Below, piece by piece: positions 41,946 through 50,933 of a DNA stretch of 64,000 nt. This DNA comes from G965197405 sp965197405 (GTDB lineage Bacteria > Chloroflexota > Dehalococcoidia > Lucifugimonadales > JAGWBF01): the NCBI GenBank assembly GCA_965197405.1, contig OZ240206.1:1240001-1304000 (forward strand), read 5' to 3'. The notes below the pieces were generated by a model. The model made no database searches. It saw only the letters and a program-made list of their open reading frames with translations, and was not told the origin of the DNA. Within the stretch, counting starts at the first letter, position 1. Each line of letters opens with the position of its first letter. Made by a program: the position numbers and the translations under genes.

Positions 41946-43108
41946 ATGAAGAAGCGATACATTGTAGCTCTTACTCAGGCGCAACGGGGGCAACTCCAGG
42001 ACTTGATTGCTGCGGGTATTGGACCAGCCAGAGCATTGGCCCACGCCCGAATCCTGCTCAAGGCCGACCAAGGATACCAAGGCCCCGGATGGAAAGATAA
42101 AGACATTGCGGCAGCGGTGGAGGTCAGCTGCCCCACCGTTGGCCGGGTCCGCCAGCGGTTCGCCACCGTCGGCCTGGAAGCAGCCTTGTTCCGGCGTCCG
42201 CCTGACCGCCTGTACCAGAGGAAGCTGGATGGACGCCAGGAGGCCCACTTGGTGGCGGCAGCCTGTGGCACACCGCCGGAAGGCCAGGGCCGCTGGACCC
42301 TGCGGTTGCTGGCTGAGCGAATGGTGGAACTGGAACACCTGGACTCCCTATCGTATGAGACGGTGCGCCGGGTGCTCAAAAAAACCGTCTCAAGCCCTGG
42401 CTGAGGAAGCAGTGGGTTATTCCTCTCAAAGCCAACGGGGAGTTTGTCTGGCGGATGGAGGACGTGCTGGCGGTCTACACTCGTCCCTATGACCCCAGAT
42501 TCCCCCAGGTATGCCTGGATGAGGCCAGCACCCAGTTGCTGACCCATGGCCGACCTCCCCAGCCACTCCGGCCGGGGCGGCCAGCCCGTCAGGACTATGA
42601 ATATGAGCGCGCCGGAGTGGCCAACCTGTTCATGTGCTATGAACCCCTGGCCGGGCGGCGGCGGGTGATGGTGCGGGAGCGGCGCACCAAGGCTGACTGG
42701 GCCTGGTGCATTAAAGAGTTGTTGGAGGAACATTACCCGCAGGCGGAGCGGTTGGTATTGGTTTTGGACAACCTCAATACTCATACTCCCGCCTCCCTTT
42801 ACGAAGTGTTCTCTCCTGAAGAGGCTTGGCGGCTGGCCCAGAGACTGGAAATTCACTATACCCCCAAGCCTTTAGCCACCCGGCTTGACCGGGTGGACGG
42901 CAGTTGGTTGAACATGGCGGAGATTGAGTTGAGCGTGCTGGCCCGCCAGTGCTTGGACCGGCGCATCCCGGACGGCGAGACCCTGGTCTGGGAAGTGGCT
43001 GCCTGGGAGGAGGCGCGCAATGCCCAGGGAAACCCGGTGGACTGGCGTTTTACCACCGACGATGCTCGTATCAAGTTGAAGCACCTATATCCTTCAATTC
43101 AGGAGTGA
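41946..43108 (+). CDS. IS630-family transposase, two frames joined by -1 shift
   Basis: The first frame (41946-42404) has the HTH part (KKRYIVALTQAQRGQLQDLI; WKDKDIAAAVEVSCPTVGRV). The second continues LKPWLRKQWVIPLKANGEFV and carries the DDE residues: D in PQVCLDEASTQLL, D in LVLVLDNLNTHTP, E in SWLNMAEIELSVL. The frames join at CTCAAAAAAACC (near 42375-42386), where slipping back one base after two AAA codons restores KKNRLKPW, so programmed frameshifting as in other IS630 members is likely. Ten codons with a palindrome (42876-42896) are inserted between YTPK and GSWLN, close to the catalytic Glu, which may disable the enzyme. Confidence 0.85.
42876..42896. repeat. Palindrome inserted in the IS630 transposase
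   Basis: CCACCCGG-CTTGA-CCGGGTGG, in frame as ATRLDRV. It is absent from the usual YTPKHGSWLN motif of the family. Confidence 0.7.
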
Positions 43109-43232
43109 CACACCACTAGAGTGTCTTGCCTTACTTCAACTCCTCGTCAATTCCTGCACTTTCTGCAACAGTCCCAGCCTACCCTTGGCTAGCGGGCTAT
43201 GGTGAGAAGGGGATATAATCGGGCGGCGTGCA

Positions 43233-43433
43233 ATGAGCAGAATAATTGTGGGAGTTCCAATGGACTCACTGGGAACTCCGGGGGTTGCCCACAGTGGCCC
43301 GATGACCACCTACCGGGTTGATGCAGGCCATTGGTATGTTCTATCCCGGAATCCCTACTGGAAGCCGGTTGCCGAAACCCGGCTCAAGATGAAGCGGGAA
43401 AGGTCAACTGCTACGATTGCTGAGTTTTCTTAG
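43233..43433 (+). CDS. Possible small protein, 66 aa
   Basis: Starts 15 bp after a TATAAT box (43213-43218) and begins MSRIIVGVPMDSLGTPGVAH. It overlaps the start of the Pro/Thr-rich gene. There is no clear ribosome site or family. It may be the leader or upstream part of the surface-protein transcript rather than a gene. Confidence 0.25.
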   Translation: MSRIIVGVPMDSLGTPGVAHSGPMTTYRVDAGHWYVLSRNPYWKPVAETRLKMKRERSTATIAEFS

Positions 43434-44958
43434 ACTTTTTGGCTGCAAGAGAATTGTCCTAACCTTCTGCGTTGTCATTACCACTCTCACCTTTCAGCCG
43501 GACCACAGGGTGGGCGGGCAAGAGCTGCCAACAGTGAGCTTGGTAAGCGTCGAGCCCTCGCCGGTGCGGGAAGGGGAGCGGTTGACGATCATCGTGCGTA
43601 TCAGCCCGCCCCGCCCAGCAGATGCCATGGAGAATATCGAAGGCGGGGTACTGGTGTTCGACTCGGCTAAAGGCAAATTCGTAGACGAATTGATTGCCTT
43701 CGTATTTCGTGCGGGCCATGAGACCCGGAGTATGGGCAGCTATGTGGTAAGCGACGATAACGAGGCCACGACGGGCCGGACCATTCGGGTCGAGGTCAAT
43801 CCCCTTTTTGACGACAATTACCGGGTGGGCGAGCCATCGGAAATCACGGTGCAGGTGTTGGACAAGGACACTACTGAACCGGCGACACCCACGCCAGTAC
43901 CTCCGCCGCCTCCAACACCCGCGTCTACGCCAGTACCTCCGCCGCCTCCAACACCCGCGTCTACGCCGGTACCTCCGCCGCCTCCAACACCCGCGTCTAC
44001 GCCAGTACCTCCGCCGCCTCCAACACCCGCGTCTACGCCGGTACCTCCGCCGCCTCCAACACCCGCGTCTACGGCAACACCTGTCCCAACATCCACGCCG
44101 AGGCCGACTTCCACTCCAACGCCAACCCCGACACCATCGCCGACACCCGCGCCTACGCTCACACCGGAGCCAACACTCATACCTACGGCAGCACCTGTCC
44201 CAACGGCTAGGCCGAGGCCGGCTCCCACTCCAAGGCCGAGGGCCAGGCCGGCTCCCAGGCCAACTCGGACGTCAACACCCACGCCTACACCAACGCCAAC
44301 CCCAACGCCAACCCCTACACCATCACCGACTCCTACGCCGACACCGGAGCCAACACCCACCTCTACGGCGACGCCTGTCCCAACATCTACGCCAAGGCCG
44401 ACTTCCACTCCAACGCCGAGGCCGGCTCCCAGGCCAACTCGGACGTCAACACCCACGCCTACACCAACCCCCACCCCATCGCCTACGCCCACGTCAACCC
44501 CTACACCGGCGCCAACACCCACACCAACCCCTATACCATCGCCCACGCCCACACCCACGCCTACACCATCGCCTACACCATCGCCTACGCCCACACCAAC
44601 CCCTATACCGATGCCTACGCCCACGCCAACCCCTATACCGACGCCCACGCCGGCACCAACGGCCACGCCAACACCAACATCGCTGCCAATACCTACACCT
44701 ATACCCGTACCCGTACCTACCAGCACGCCCAGGCCGACGGCCACGCCCACGAAGGAGGCTACCGGCCCACTCGCCGACGAACTAATCGCTCTGGCCGCTG
44801 TCGAGCCGATGCAACGACCTGCTCAACGCGACTTGGAGCGCCCTGCAATCCCGGTAATAGGTGATGCCATACCCCGCATCCGCAATACCCTGGGCGGCAT
44901 TGCCTCCACTCCCCGGCGACGCACCACGCTAATAGTCATCCAGCGCCTTCGCTATTAG
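43417..44958 (+). CDS. Exported Pro/Thr-repeat surface protein with broken C-terminal anchor
   Basis: 513 residues from a TTG; no ATG is available in the open frame and the ribosome site is weak. A signal-like helix (RIVLTFCVVITTLTF) is followed by a beta domain of about 110 residues (LPTVSLVSVEPSPVREGERL; TIRVEVNPLFDDNYRVGEPS), Calx-beta-like. Some 280 residues of TPTP/PPPPPTPAST repeats follow, including five near-identical 36-bp units (about 43905-44070). The frame ends RTTLIVIQRLRY, but the next frame continues AFAISVFAYLIVRRR and a stop (44991-44993), which would complete a membrane anchor. A one-base indel near 44935-44945 therefore seems to have removed the anchor, or is an assembly error. 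Confidence 0.7.
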   Translation: MLSFLRLFGCKRIVLTFCVVITTLTFQPDHRVGGQELPTVSLVSVEPSPVREGERLTIIVRISPPRPADAMENIEGGVLVFDSAKGKFVDELIAFVFRAGHETRSMGSYVVSDDNEATTGRTIRVEVNPLFDDNYRVGEPSEITVQVLDKDTTEPATPTPVPPPPPTPASTPVPPPPPTPASTPVPPPPPTPASTPVPPPPPTPASTPVPPPPPTPASTATPVPTSTPRPTSTPTPTPTPSPTPAPTLTPEPTLIPTAAPVPTARPRPAPTPRPRARPAPRPTRTSTPTPTPTPTPTPTPTPSPTPTPTPEPTPTSTATPVPTSTPRPTSTPTPRPAPRPTRTSTPTPTPTPTPSPTPTSTPTPAPTPTPTPIPSPTPTPTPTPSPTPSPTPTPTPIPMPTPTPTPIPTPTPAPTATPTPTSLPIPTPIPVPVPTSTPRPTATPTKEATGPLADELIALAAVEPMQRPAQRDLERPAIPVIGDAIPRIRNTLGGIASTPRRRTTLIVIQRLRY

Positions 44959-45054
44959 CGTCTTCGCCTACCTGATAGTGCGGCGGCGCTGAGGCGCGGT
45001 CTGCTGCGAAAACCGGATGCGTCGAATTGGCTGTGGTGCGTCAGCCGGCTTCCT

Positions 45055-45599
45055 TTAGCCAACTTCCCCGGTCTTCATCAGGGTGGCAGGGCCGGATGCA
45101 GCTGGCAGGCTCATGGTGAACTCTGTGTACTCTCCGTACACGGTGTCCACCGAGAGGTCGCCCCCCAACCGCCGGGCCACGTCGGCAGCAATCGGCAGGC
45201 CCAACCCGGCCCCCAGAGCGCCGTCACGCGTTGAGTGGTGGTTGCCAGGCGCAACCGGTAGTCGGCAGCAACCACGTTTGCAGCCTGCAGTTCATCCTGG
45301 TTCACGGCGAGATTATCAATGGTTTCGGCCAAGTCGTAGGCTGCGCTGCTGACGGCCTGCGTATCCGGCGCCAGAGCCGGTACACCGTTCACCTCATCCG
45401 AAGCGGTCTCCAGCCGTTCCAGGGACTTGACAACGGCGTCCGTTTCCAAGCCTTGGAAACCGGACTCAGATTCGGCCACTACCTTAGTGGCCATGTCCAT
45501 CCTGTCCTGACAGCTAACCCTGGTTGCCATGGACATGACGCCGGTGTTTATTCTATTGACCCGGTATGTGGGACAGCGGCGCCGCAGGGTGGACGGCAC
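45055..45599 (-). pseudogene. Histidine kinase remnant
   Basis: The last part of the minus strand (45055-45222) reads GAGLGLPIAADVARRLGGDL followed by SVDTVYGEYTEFTMSLP, the G2 box and end of a HATPase domain. Upstream, in another frame, is MATKVVAESESGFQGLETDA and LAETIDNLAVNQDELQAANV, possibly the sensor part. Dimerisation and phosphoacceptor regions are missing, so two ends of a kinase were joined by deletion. Confidence 0.6.
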
Positions 45600-46066
45600 A
45601 AGCCCAGGAGTCCAAGGCCGAGATGCCGGCCATTACCCGGGAAACTCTTTCGGTGTCAGAGATTACGTTTTCCAAGCTCTTCGGGCGGCAGGACCGGGAG
45701 ATACAGAGGTTCAACGAAGAGAATAGGAGGCTTTCAGACCTGACGGCGCGCCAGCAGATGACGAGCCAGTTTCCCCATCGGGAGCTTGCTACAAGTGTCC
45801 GTGGAGATCCAATTGTCCCTGGTGCTGTTTGAGAGGATTTTCGGGTATCTGGACATCGTGCCGAAGATTGCCGACTCGCCAAGGGTCGTTGGCATCGAGG
45901 CTGTACGACGTAGCCGAGGGTCCCGTTAGTACCGACGGCGTGGATGTGCGGGACATCTATCTTTCCTCCCTGGCAAATCTGACCGGGTATGTGACGCAAG
46001 AGAGCGACCTGTTCCATACCAGTGTTCGGAACAATCTGCTGTATGGCGTACCTCCATCTGAGACAG
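45566..46066 (+). pseudogene. ABC exporter remnant
   Basis: Three pieces of one ABCB-type exporter in order but in different frames: EMPAITRETLSVSEITFSKL and FGRQDREIQRFNEENRRLSD (end of the membrane domain), SVEIQLSLVLFERIFGYLDI (linker), and YDVAEGPVSTDGVDVRDIYL with GYVTQESDLFHTSVRNNLLY (Q-loop region of the ATPase). Walker A, signature and Walker B are gone. It overlaps the kinase remnant tail to tail, and an IS66 copy sits 80 bp downstream. Confidence 0.75.
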
Positions 46067-46146
46067 GCCCAGGTGGGCATGCGTCTGACGTGCCATCCAA
46101 CTATCAAGAATGGGGACGATTTCACAGCATTGAATGGGTGGACCAC

Positions 46147-47593
46147 GTAACTGTTCAGAGTAGAGGGGAAATCAAGAGACTGCGGCATTCCAGGAAGGGG
46201 TTAAGCCCACGGGCCCGCCAGGTCCCGAAGAGGGAAGCCAGGGTCATTTTGCTATCGCTGCCTGGCTCCGAGCGAGTGCCGCCACTGATCTTCCGGCTCA
46301 CGACCAGATGTCTCAGGCTCCGTTCCGCAGCGTTGTTATCCGAGGGGACTTGTGGGTGGGACACAAAGACAAACAACTCTTTGATATGCTTTTCTATCCG
46401 TCGGCAGAGCCGTCCTTGGGGTGCCAGGGAGTCTTCCAGGAAGGGGCGGCACAAGGCAAGCAATCCCTCTTCTAACACCAACTGCCCCTGGGATGGGGTC
46501 CGTTTCCCAGCCGACACCCAAGTCCTGGCCTTGACGTAGAGCCGATGCACTGCCTGAACCCACTTCACCAAGATGGGGTCTTCGGGGTAGAGCACCTTCA
46601 ACTCATGGATGTCCCGTAGCAGGTGGGCCCAGCAGCGTTGTTTGAGGCCAGGGTAATGGTCATATGCGGCGTAGAAGTCGCTCACCAGCACCCCACTGAA
46701 GGTCTCGCCCAGGACCTCGTCCACCACCCCCTTGCCCCGACCCCGCCGTAGGAAATACCGCTCCGTGGACGTGCTGAAGGTCCACACGTAGCCATTGGTC
46801 CCCTCCTCACGCCACCCAGTCTCGTCAGCATGCACCACCGGACTGCCACGGATACGCTCCAGTATCTCCTCTAGGGCCCCCATCCCAAGCCGGGCCACAT
46901 GGTGGACGGCCCGGACGATAGCCCCAACGCTCAGCTTCAACCCATGCACCATCTTCAAGTACCACTGGATGGTCCCTATGGGCAGCCTGCCTTCTTCCCG
47001 CAGGGTGGCTATCAGGCTCACCAGATTGACACCCAACCTCTGGCGCCCTACGGCCAACCGACTCAGGGACTTTCGGGGCAGCCGCCGTTTCCGGCACAGC
47101 GGACACATCCGAGCAATGAAGACGTGCTCTGTGACTTCCACAGGGACCACAGCAAGCTCGATGACCTCCCGGCTCCTCTGCACCCATCCCCCGGCCAAGC
47201 CAGTCCCACATTCCGGGCACGACTCCGGGGCATGTACCACCCGCCTCGTCGGTTCCATCCGAGCCCTGGCAAAGCCATGAGAACGTGGTTTGCGCCGTTT
47301 CTTCATCTCCACCACCGGCTCGCCTTTGGCTGCTGGCTTGTGCCCAGGCATCCCCGACCTCGGCCCCCTGCCGCTGGATAGCTTAGCCTCCAAGCTCTCA
47401 ACACGCTGGCGTAGTTGGTCTATGACACCTCTTTGTTCCCCGATAATGACCAGCAGGGTTTCCCGGCTGGCTTTATTCAGGTCAACCTCCTTTTCCATTG
47501 TTCTTTTATGCCACAACTCCGCCACAGAGTCCAGTGGTTTCCATCGGCAAAGGGGCCTTCCCCAAATCCATCTCATCAACTCTGAACTGTTAC
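46147..47593 (-). mobile_element. IS66-family insertion sequence, copy 1
   Basis: 1447 bp with terminal repeats GTAACTGTTCAGAGT / GTAACAGTTCAGAGT and a perfect 8-bp target duplication TGGACCAC (46139-46146 and 47594-47601). Copy 2 at 61541-62987 has the same length and encodes the same transposase. Confidence 0.95.
46155..47498 (-). CDS. IS66-family transposase (copy 1)
   Basis: 447 residues from an ATG at 47498 (MEKEVDLNKASRETLLVIIG); longer frames run to the IS end and are unlikely. An N-terminal leucine-zipper-like region (GVIDQLRQRVESLEAKL) is followed by the linker GPRSGMPGHKPAAKGEP, a zinc-binding part (CPECGTGLAGG ... CPLCRKRRLP) and the DDE domain: VVHADETGWREEGTNGYVWT, VLVSDFYAAYDHYPGLKQRC, NAAERSLRHLVVSRKISGGT. 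No separate tnpA/tnpB, so it belongs to the single-gene type of IS66. Complete and probably active. Confidence 0.93.
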   Translation of the reverse strand: MEKEVDLNKASRETLLVIIGEQRGVIDQLRQRVESLEAKLSSGRGPRSGMPGHKPAAKGEPVVEMKKRRKPRSHGFARARMEPTRRVVHAPESCPECGTGLAGGWVQRSREVIELAVVPVEVTEHVFIARMCPLCRKRRLPRKSLSRLAVGRQRLGVNLVSLIATLREEGRLPIGTIQWYLKMVHGLKLSVGAIVRAVHHVARLGMGALEEILERIRGSPVVHADETGWREEGTNGYVWTFSTSTERYFLRRGRGKGVVDEVLGETFSGVLVSDFYAAYDHYPGLKQRCWAHLLRDIHELKVLYPEDPILVKWVQAVHRLYVKARTWVSAGKRTPSQGQLVLEEGLLALCRPFLEDSLAPQGRLCRRIEKHIKELFVFVSHPQVPSDNNAAERSLRHLVVSRKISGGTRSEPGSDSKMTLASLFGTWRARGLNPFLECRSLLISPLL

Positions 47594-47657
47594 TGGACCA
47601 CTGTCAAACACGCCAAGAATTTATGATATAATTATCCTCAAACCCTTGGCCTTTTCC

Positions 47658-47688
47658 TTGACATGGTGGACTGTTTCTGTGATAGAAT
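47658..47688 (+). promoter_or_regulatory. Possible promoter of the cadherin-repeat gene
   Basis: TTGACA (47658-47663) and TAGAAT (47683-47688) with a 19-bp spacer. A 159-bp leader without gene, rich in short inverted repeats, follows up to the start codon. Confidence 0.4.
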
Positions 47689-47847
47689 TGGCGTCGGTAA
47701 TTCATATGGCAGCTGTTTAGACTCGACGCGCCCTTTCTAAGGGGCCGTCGGCTCTAAGACTAAGCTATCACCCCTGTGCCGGATGCCGACTCTGGAGAAT
47801 CAGGGCCTAGGATACAGAGCGACGAATAGAAGGTAGGTGAACCACCA

Positions 47848-50800
47848 ATGAGACACGATTCGGCTAAATCAAGCCACACTTCGCGCTATTCCGTTAATCC
47901 AGAGCGTATGGTTACGCAATCCATCCCTCCCAATCTAACGCCTAAAACAGCGCAACGAACATCGTTAGGGCACCGTATCCTAGGTGCCCTGACGGGCGGT
48001 CCTGACCGCAAGTTCTCTGCTCATCACTCCCCTCCCGGCGGCGCCGCTTCCCCTTCCCTCCTTACAGATAGACGCTTCGCCTTCCCTATTCTTGCCCTTC
48101 TCGCGGTTCTAGCCTTCGGCCTGCTGTTCCTGCTGCCCGGCGGCCCCCTCCATGCGCAGGACGCCGACGGCCCCATCATGTACCCCGAAGACGAGACGAT
48201 CCCGGTGGCGACGTACACGGCCACGGACCCGGAGAGACGGCCGGTGTACTGGTCGCTGGCGAATGCCGATAACGTCTCTGCTATAGACGACATAGAAACT
48301 GCTGACAACGCCGACGTGGCCCATTTCAGTATTAGTGCTAGCGGGGTGCTGAGCTTCAACTTCCCACCGGACTATGAGGCACCTCCTAGTTCCAATGCAA
48401 CCGGCAACACCTACAAGGTAGTGGTCATAGCTGCCGACGAACCCTTGGGCGCTGCTAACAGGGAGTTGGGTTCCAAGAAGGTCACCGTCAACGTCACCAA
48501 TGTGGACGAACCGGGCGTGATCACGCTGGACGCCCAGCAGCCCCAGGAAAACAGAGCTCTAACCGCCACTTTGATCGATGACGACGCGTCGGACGCCCAG
48601 AAGATGGCCGCCAAGTGGAAGTGGGAGCATTCTGAGTCCACGGGTGGACCGTGGACTGCTATCCTTACTGCCACAAGTGCGGCATATACGCCTCTAGGTG
48701 TTGCGGACAAGTATCTTCGGGCAACGGCCACCTATACCGACGAGCATGGCTCCGACAAGACCGCGCAGGTGGTGTCGGCCCACATGGTTCGGGCAGTGCC
48801 AGCCGCCAATAACGCAGCCCCTGTGTTCCCTGATGAGGACACTGGGACACAGGACATACAGGTAGGCCGGAAGGTGGACGAGAACTCACCTCCCGGCACC
48901 AATGTTGGAGACCCGGTGGTGGCCAATGACGCCCCCGGCGACGTGCTGACCTACACCTTTAGTGGTGGTGCCAACGACTCCAGCTACAGCATCGACCCGG
49001 CTACGGGCCAGATCACGGTCGGGCCCCGGATCGCGCTGGATCGTGAGGCCATCGGTGGCTTTACCCACACGGTTAATGTCACAGCCACCGACCCGGCAGG
49101 CGGCGATACAGAGCAAGAGGTGACCATCACCATCAATGACGTGAACGAGGACCCGGTTATCACGGATGGGGACACGAAGGCATCCGTTGTGGAGAACACG
49201 GCTATTGCGACGCCTGTTAGCACCTACACAGCAGACCCCGAGGTTTCTGGCACCGCCTGCGCCGACACCGCATGCACCTGGTCGCTCAAGGGCGCTGACG
49301 CCGGGGACTTCAACATTGGCAATCAGACTGGCGGCACCCCCGGCCAGTTGACCTTCAAGGAAGCTCCCAACTTCGAGATGCCTGCGGACGCCAACGGGGA
49401 CAATGTGTACATGGTGACCGTGGTGGTGACCGACGCCGGCATAGAGGGCAAGGGCAAGCTGAGCGCGGAGCGGGATGTGGTCGTTACCGTCACCAACATT
49501 AATGAGGGCATGGCGGATACGGTCGTCACCCTGTCGTCATTGCAGCCCAAGGTCGGGATTCCGCTGACTGCGACGCTCGACGATCCCGACGGCGGGGAGA
49601 AGGATATTGAATGGCAGTGGAGCATCACTGGTGCTAGTACGACTAACGTCCCAGGAACCCTAACCGCCACAACGGACGGCGAGATTAGCGGTGCCGAGTC
49701 GGCCACCTACACTCCGAAGATAAATGACGTCGAAGGCACCCTGACGGCGACGGTGATGTACGCCGACGCGGTAGGTTCCGACCAGACTGGCACTGCGAGA
49801 GCGGCCAACGCGGTGGTGCAGGATCTGGCGGCCAAAGCCCCTGTGTTCGACCCGAAGCCCACGAGCCGGTCGGTGAAGGAGAACTACGTATCGACAGACA
49901 CAGATCACCCGAATGTGGGTGCTCCGGTGACAGCTACGGACCCCAACGACGACACCATGACCTACAGCTTGGGCGGCACCGATGCGGGATCGTTCTCCAT
50001 CAACCAGGTGACCGGCCAGATCACGGTGAAGACCGCGACGAAGCTGGACCGTGAGACGAAGCCAACCTACATGGTCACCGTGACGGCCACAGACCCCGGC
50101 GGTCTCAGCGACTCCGTTGACGTGACCATCATGGTCACCGAGGTGGACGAAGCCCCGGTAATCATGAAGGGCGCCCTGACGAACCAGGCCCCCGCGTTCC
50201 CCTCCGCGACCGCCGCCAGGGACGTGGCCGAGAACACCGAGGCGGACCAGCCCATCGGGGCCCCCGTGACGGCCAGCGACATCAACGGCGATACGCTGGA
50301 GTACTCCCTGGGCGGTGCCGACGCCGCGAGCTTCGCAATAGACGCCGCCAGCGGCCAGATCATGACCAGGGCCGCCCTCAACTACGAGACCAAGCAGACA
50401 TACTCCGTCACGGTGACGGCCCAGGACCTCGAGGACCTCGAGGACACCATCATGGTCACTATCACCGTGACCAACGAGGATGAAGACGGAACGGTAACCC
50501 TGTCGTCGGAACGTCCGAAGGTTGGAACTGCGATAACCGCCACCCTAACCGACCCTGACGGCGGCGTCACCGGCACCACCTGGCGGTGGGAGCGTTCCCC
50601 AGACGAGGCGACCTGGACCACAATCACCGGCGAAACATCAATGAGCTACACGCCGGTTGATGTCGACGAGGACATGTACCTGCGGGCGACGGCAAGCTAC
50701 ACCGACGCGGAAGGCTCCCGCAAGAGCATGAGCATGGTGTCGGCTAACGCCGTAAGCACCACCCCCACCACGGGCAACGAGGTGGCTGACAGGTATGACA

Positions 50801-50922
50801 GCAATGAGAACGGGGAGATTGAGAAGGACGAGGTCTTTGACGCCATCGACGCCTATTTTGCCACGGATACGCTTACCAAGGAAAACGTGTTGGACATCAT
50901 TGACCTCTATCTTGGTTTATAG
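47848..50922 (+). CDS. Cadherin-repeat surface protein with dockerin-like end
   Basis: 1024 residues. A long N-terminal region precedes a signal/membrane segment (AFPILALLAVLAFGLLFLLP, about residues 77-97). Several cadherin-like repeats follow, marked by YSIDPATGQITVGPRIALDR, TVNVTATDPAGGDTEQEVTI, SFSINQVTGQITVKTATKLD and DAASGQIMTRAALNYETKQT. Between them are Ig-like units with the phrase LSSLQPKVGIPLTATLDDPD. The C terminus, DRYDSNENGEIEKDEVFDAI plus NVLDIIDLYLGL, is a calcium-binding dockerin-like pair. Calcium-dependent adhesion on the cell surface is inferred. AAGGTAGGTGAACC precedes the ATG. An IS66 copy ends 254 bp upstream. Confidence 0.85.
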   Translation: MRHDSAKSSHTSRYSVNPERMVTQSIPPNLTPKTAQRTSLGHRILGALTGGPDRKFSAHHSPPGGAASPSLLTDRRFAFPILALLAVLAFGLLFLLPGGPLHAQDADGPIMYPEDETIPVATYTATDPERRPVYWSLANADNVSAIDDIETADNADVAHFSISASGVLSFNFPPDYEAPPSSNATGNTYKVVVIAADEPLGAANRELGSKKVTVNVTNVDEPGVITLDAQQPQENRALTATLIDDDASDAQKMAAKWKWEHSESTGGPWTAILTATSAAYTPLGVADKYLRATATYTDEHGSDKTAQVVSAHMVRAVPAANNAAPVFPDEDTGTQDIQVGRKVDENSPPGTNVGDPVVANDAPGDVLTYTFSGGANDSSYSIDPATGQITVGPRIALDREAIGGFTHTVNVTATDPAGGDTEQEVTITINDVNEDPVITDGDTKASVVENTAIATPVSTYTADPEVSGTACADTACTWSLKGADAGDFNIGNQTGGTPGQLTFKEAPNFEMPADANGDNVYMVTVVVTDAGIEGKGKLSAERDVVVTVTNINEGMADTVVTLSSLQPKVGIPLTATLDDPDGGEKDIEWQWSITGASTTNVPGTLTATTDGEISGAESATYTPKINDVEGTLTATVMYADAVGSDQTGTARAANAVVQDLAAKAPVFDPKPTSRSVKENYVSTDTDHPNVGAPVTATDPNDDTMTYSLGGTDAGSFSINQVTGQITVKTATKLDRETKPTYMVTVTATDPGGLSDSVDVTIMVTEVDEAPVIMKGALTNQAPAFPSATAARDVAENTEADQPIGAPVTASDINGDTLEYSLGGADAASFAIDAASGQIMTRAALNYETKQTYSVTVTAQDLEDLEDTIMVTITVTNEDEDGTVTLSSERPKVGTAITATLTDPDGGVTGTTWRWERSPDEATWTTITGETSMSYTPVDVDEDMYLRATASYTDAEGSRKSMSMVSANAVSTTPTTGNEVADRYDSNENGEIEKDEVFDAIDAYFATDTLTKENVLDIIDLYLGL

Positions 50923-50933
50923 TAGCTGTGTAG

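Larger units (their letters stand above)
41890..43118 (+). mobile_element. IS630-family insertion sequence
   Basis: 1229 bp bounded by inverted repeats: TAGTGCTGTGTCACT (41890-41904) and AGTGACACACCACTA (43104-43118), 14 of 15 matching after inversion. The TA at both ends is the expected IS630 target dinucleotide. It holds one transposase in two frames. Confidence 0.9.

Noticed and set aside
40527..43240. Right attachment site (second copy of the tRNA-Ala 3' end)
   Set aside because: Reading through the candidate region gave no convincing match to the tRNA T-arm/acceptor sequence; serine recombinase cores can be very short, so the site stays unplaced.
43905..44070. Regular 36-bp repeats that might look like a CRISPR array
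   Set aside because: The units are contiguous in-frame codons for PPPPPTPAST with no variable spacers, and no cas genes are nearby.
43818..44750. Long minus-strand Gly/Val-rich frame opposite the Pro/Thr repeats
   Set aside because: It is the mirror translation of the TP-repeat region; it has no start signal and its pattern follows the plus-strand repeats exactly.
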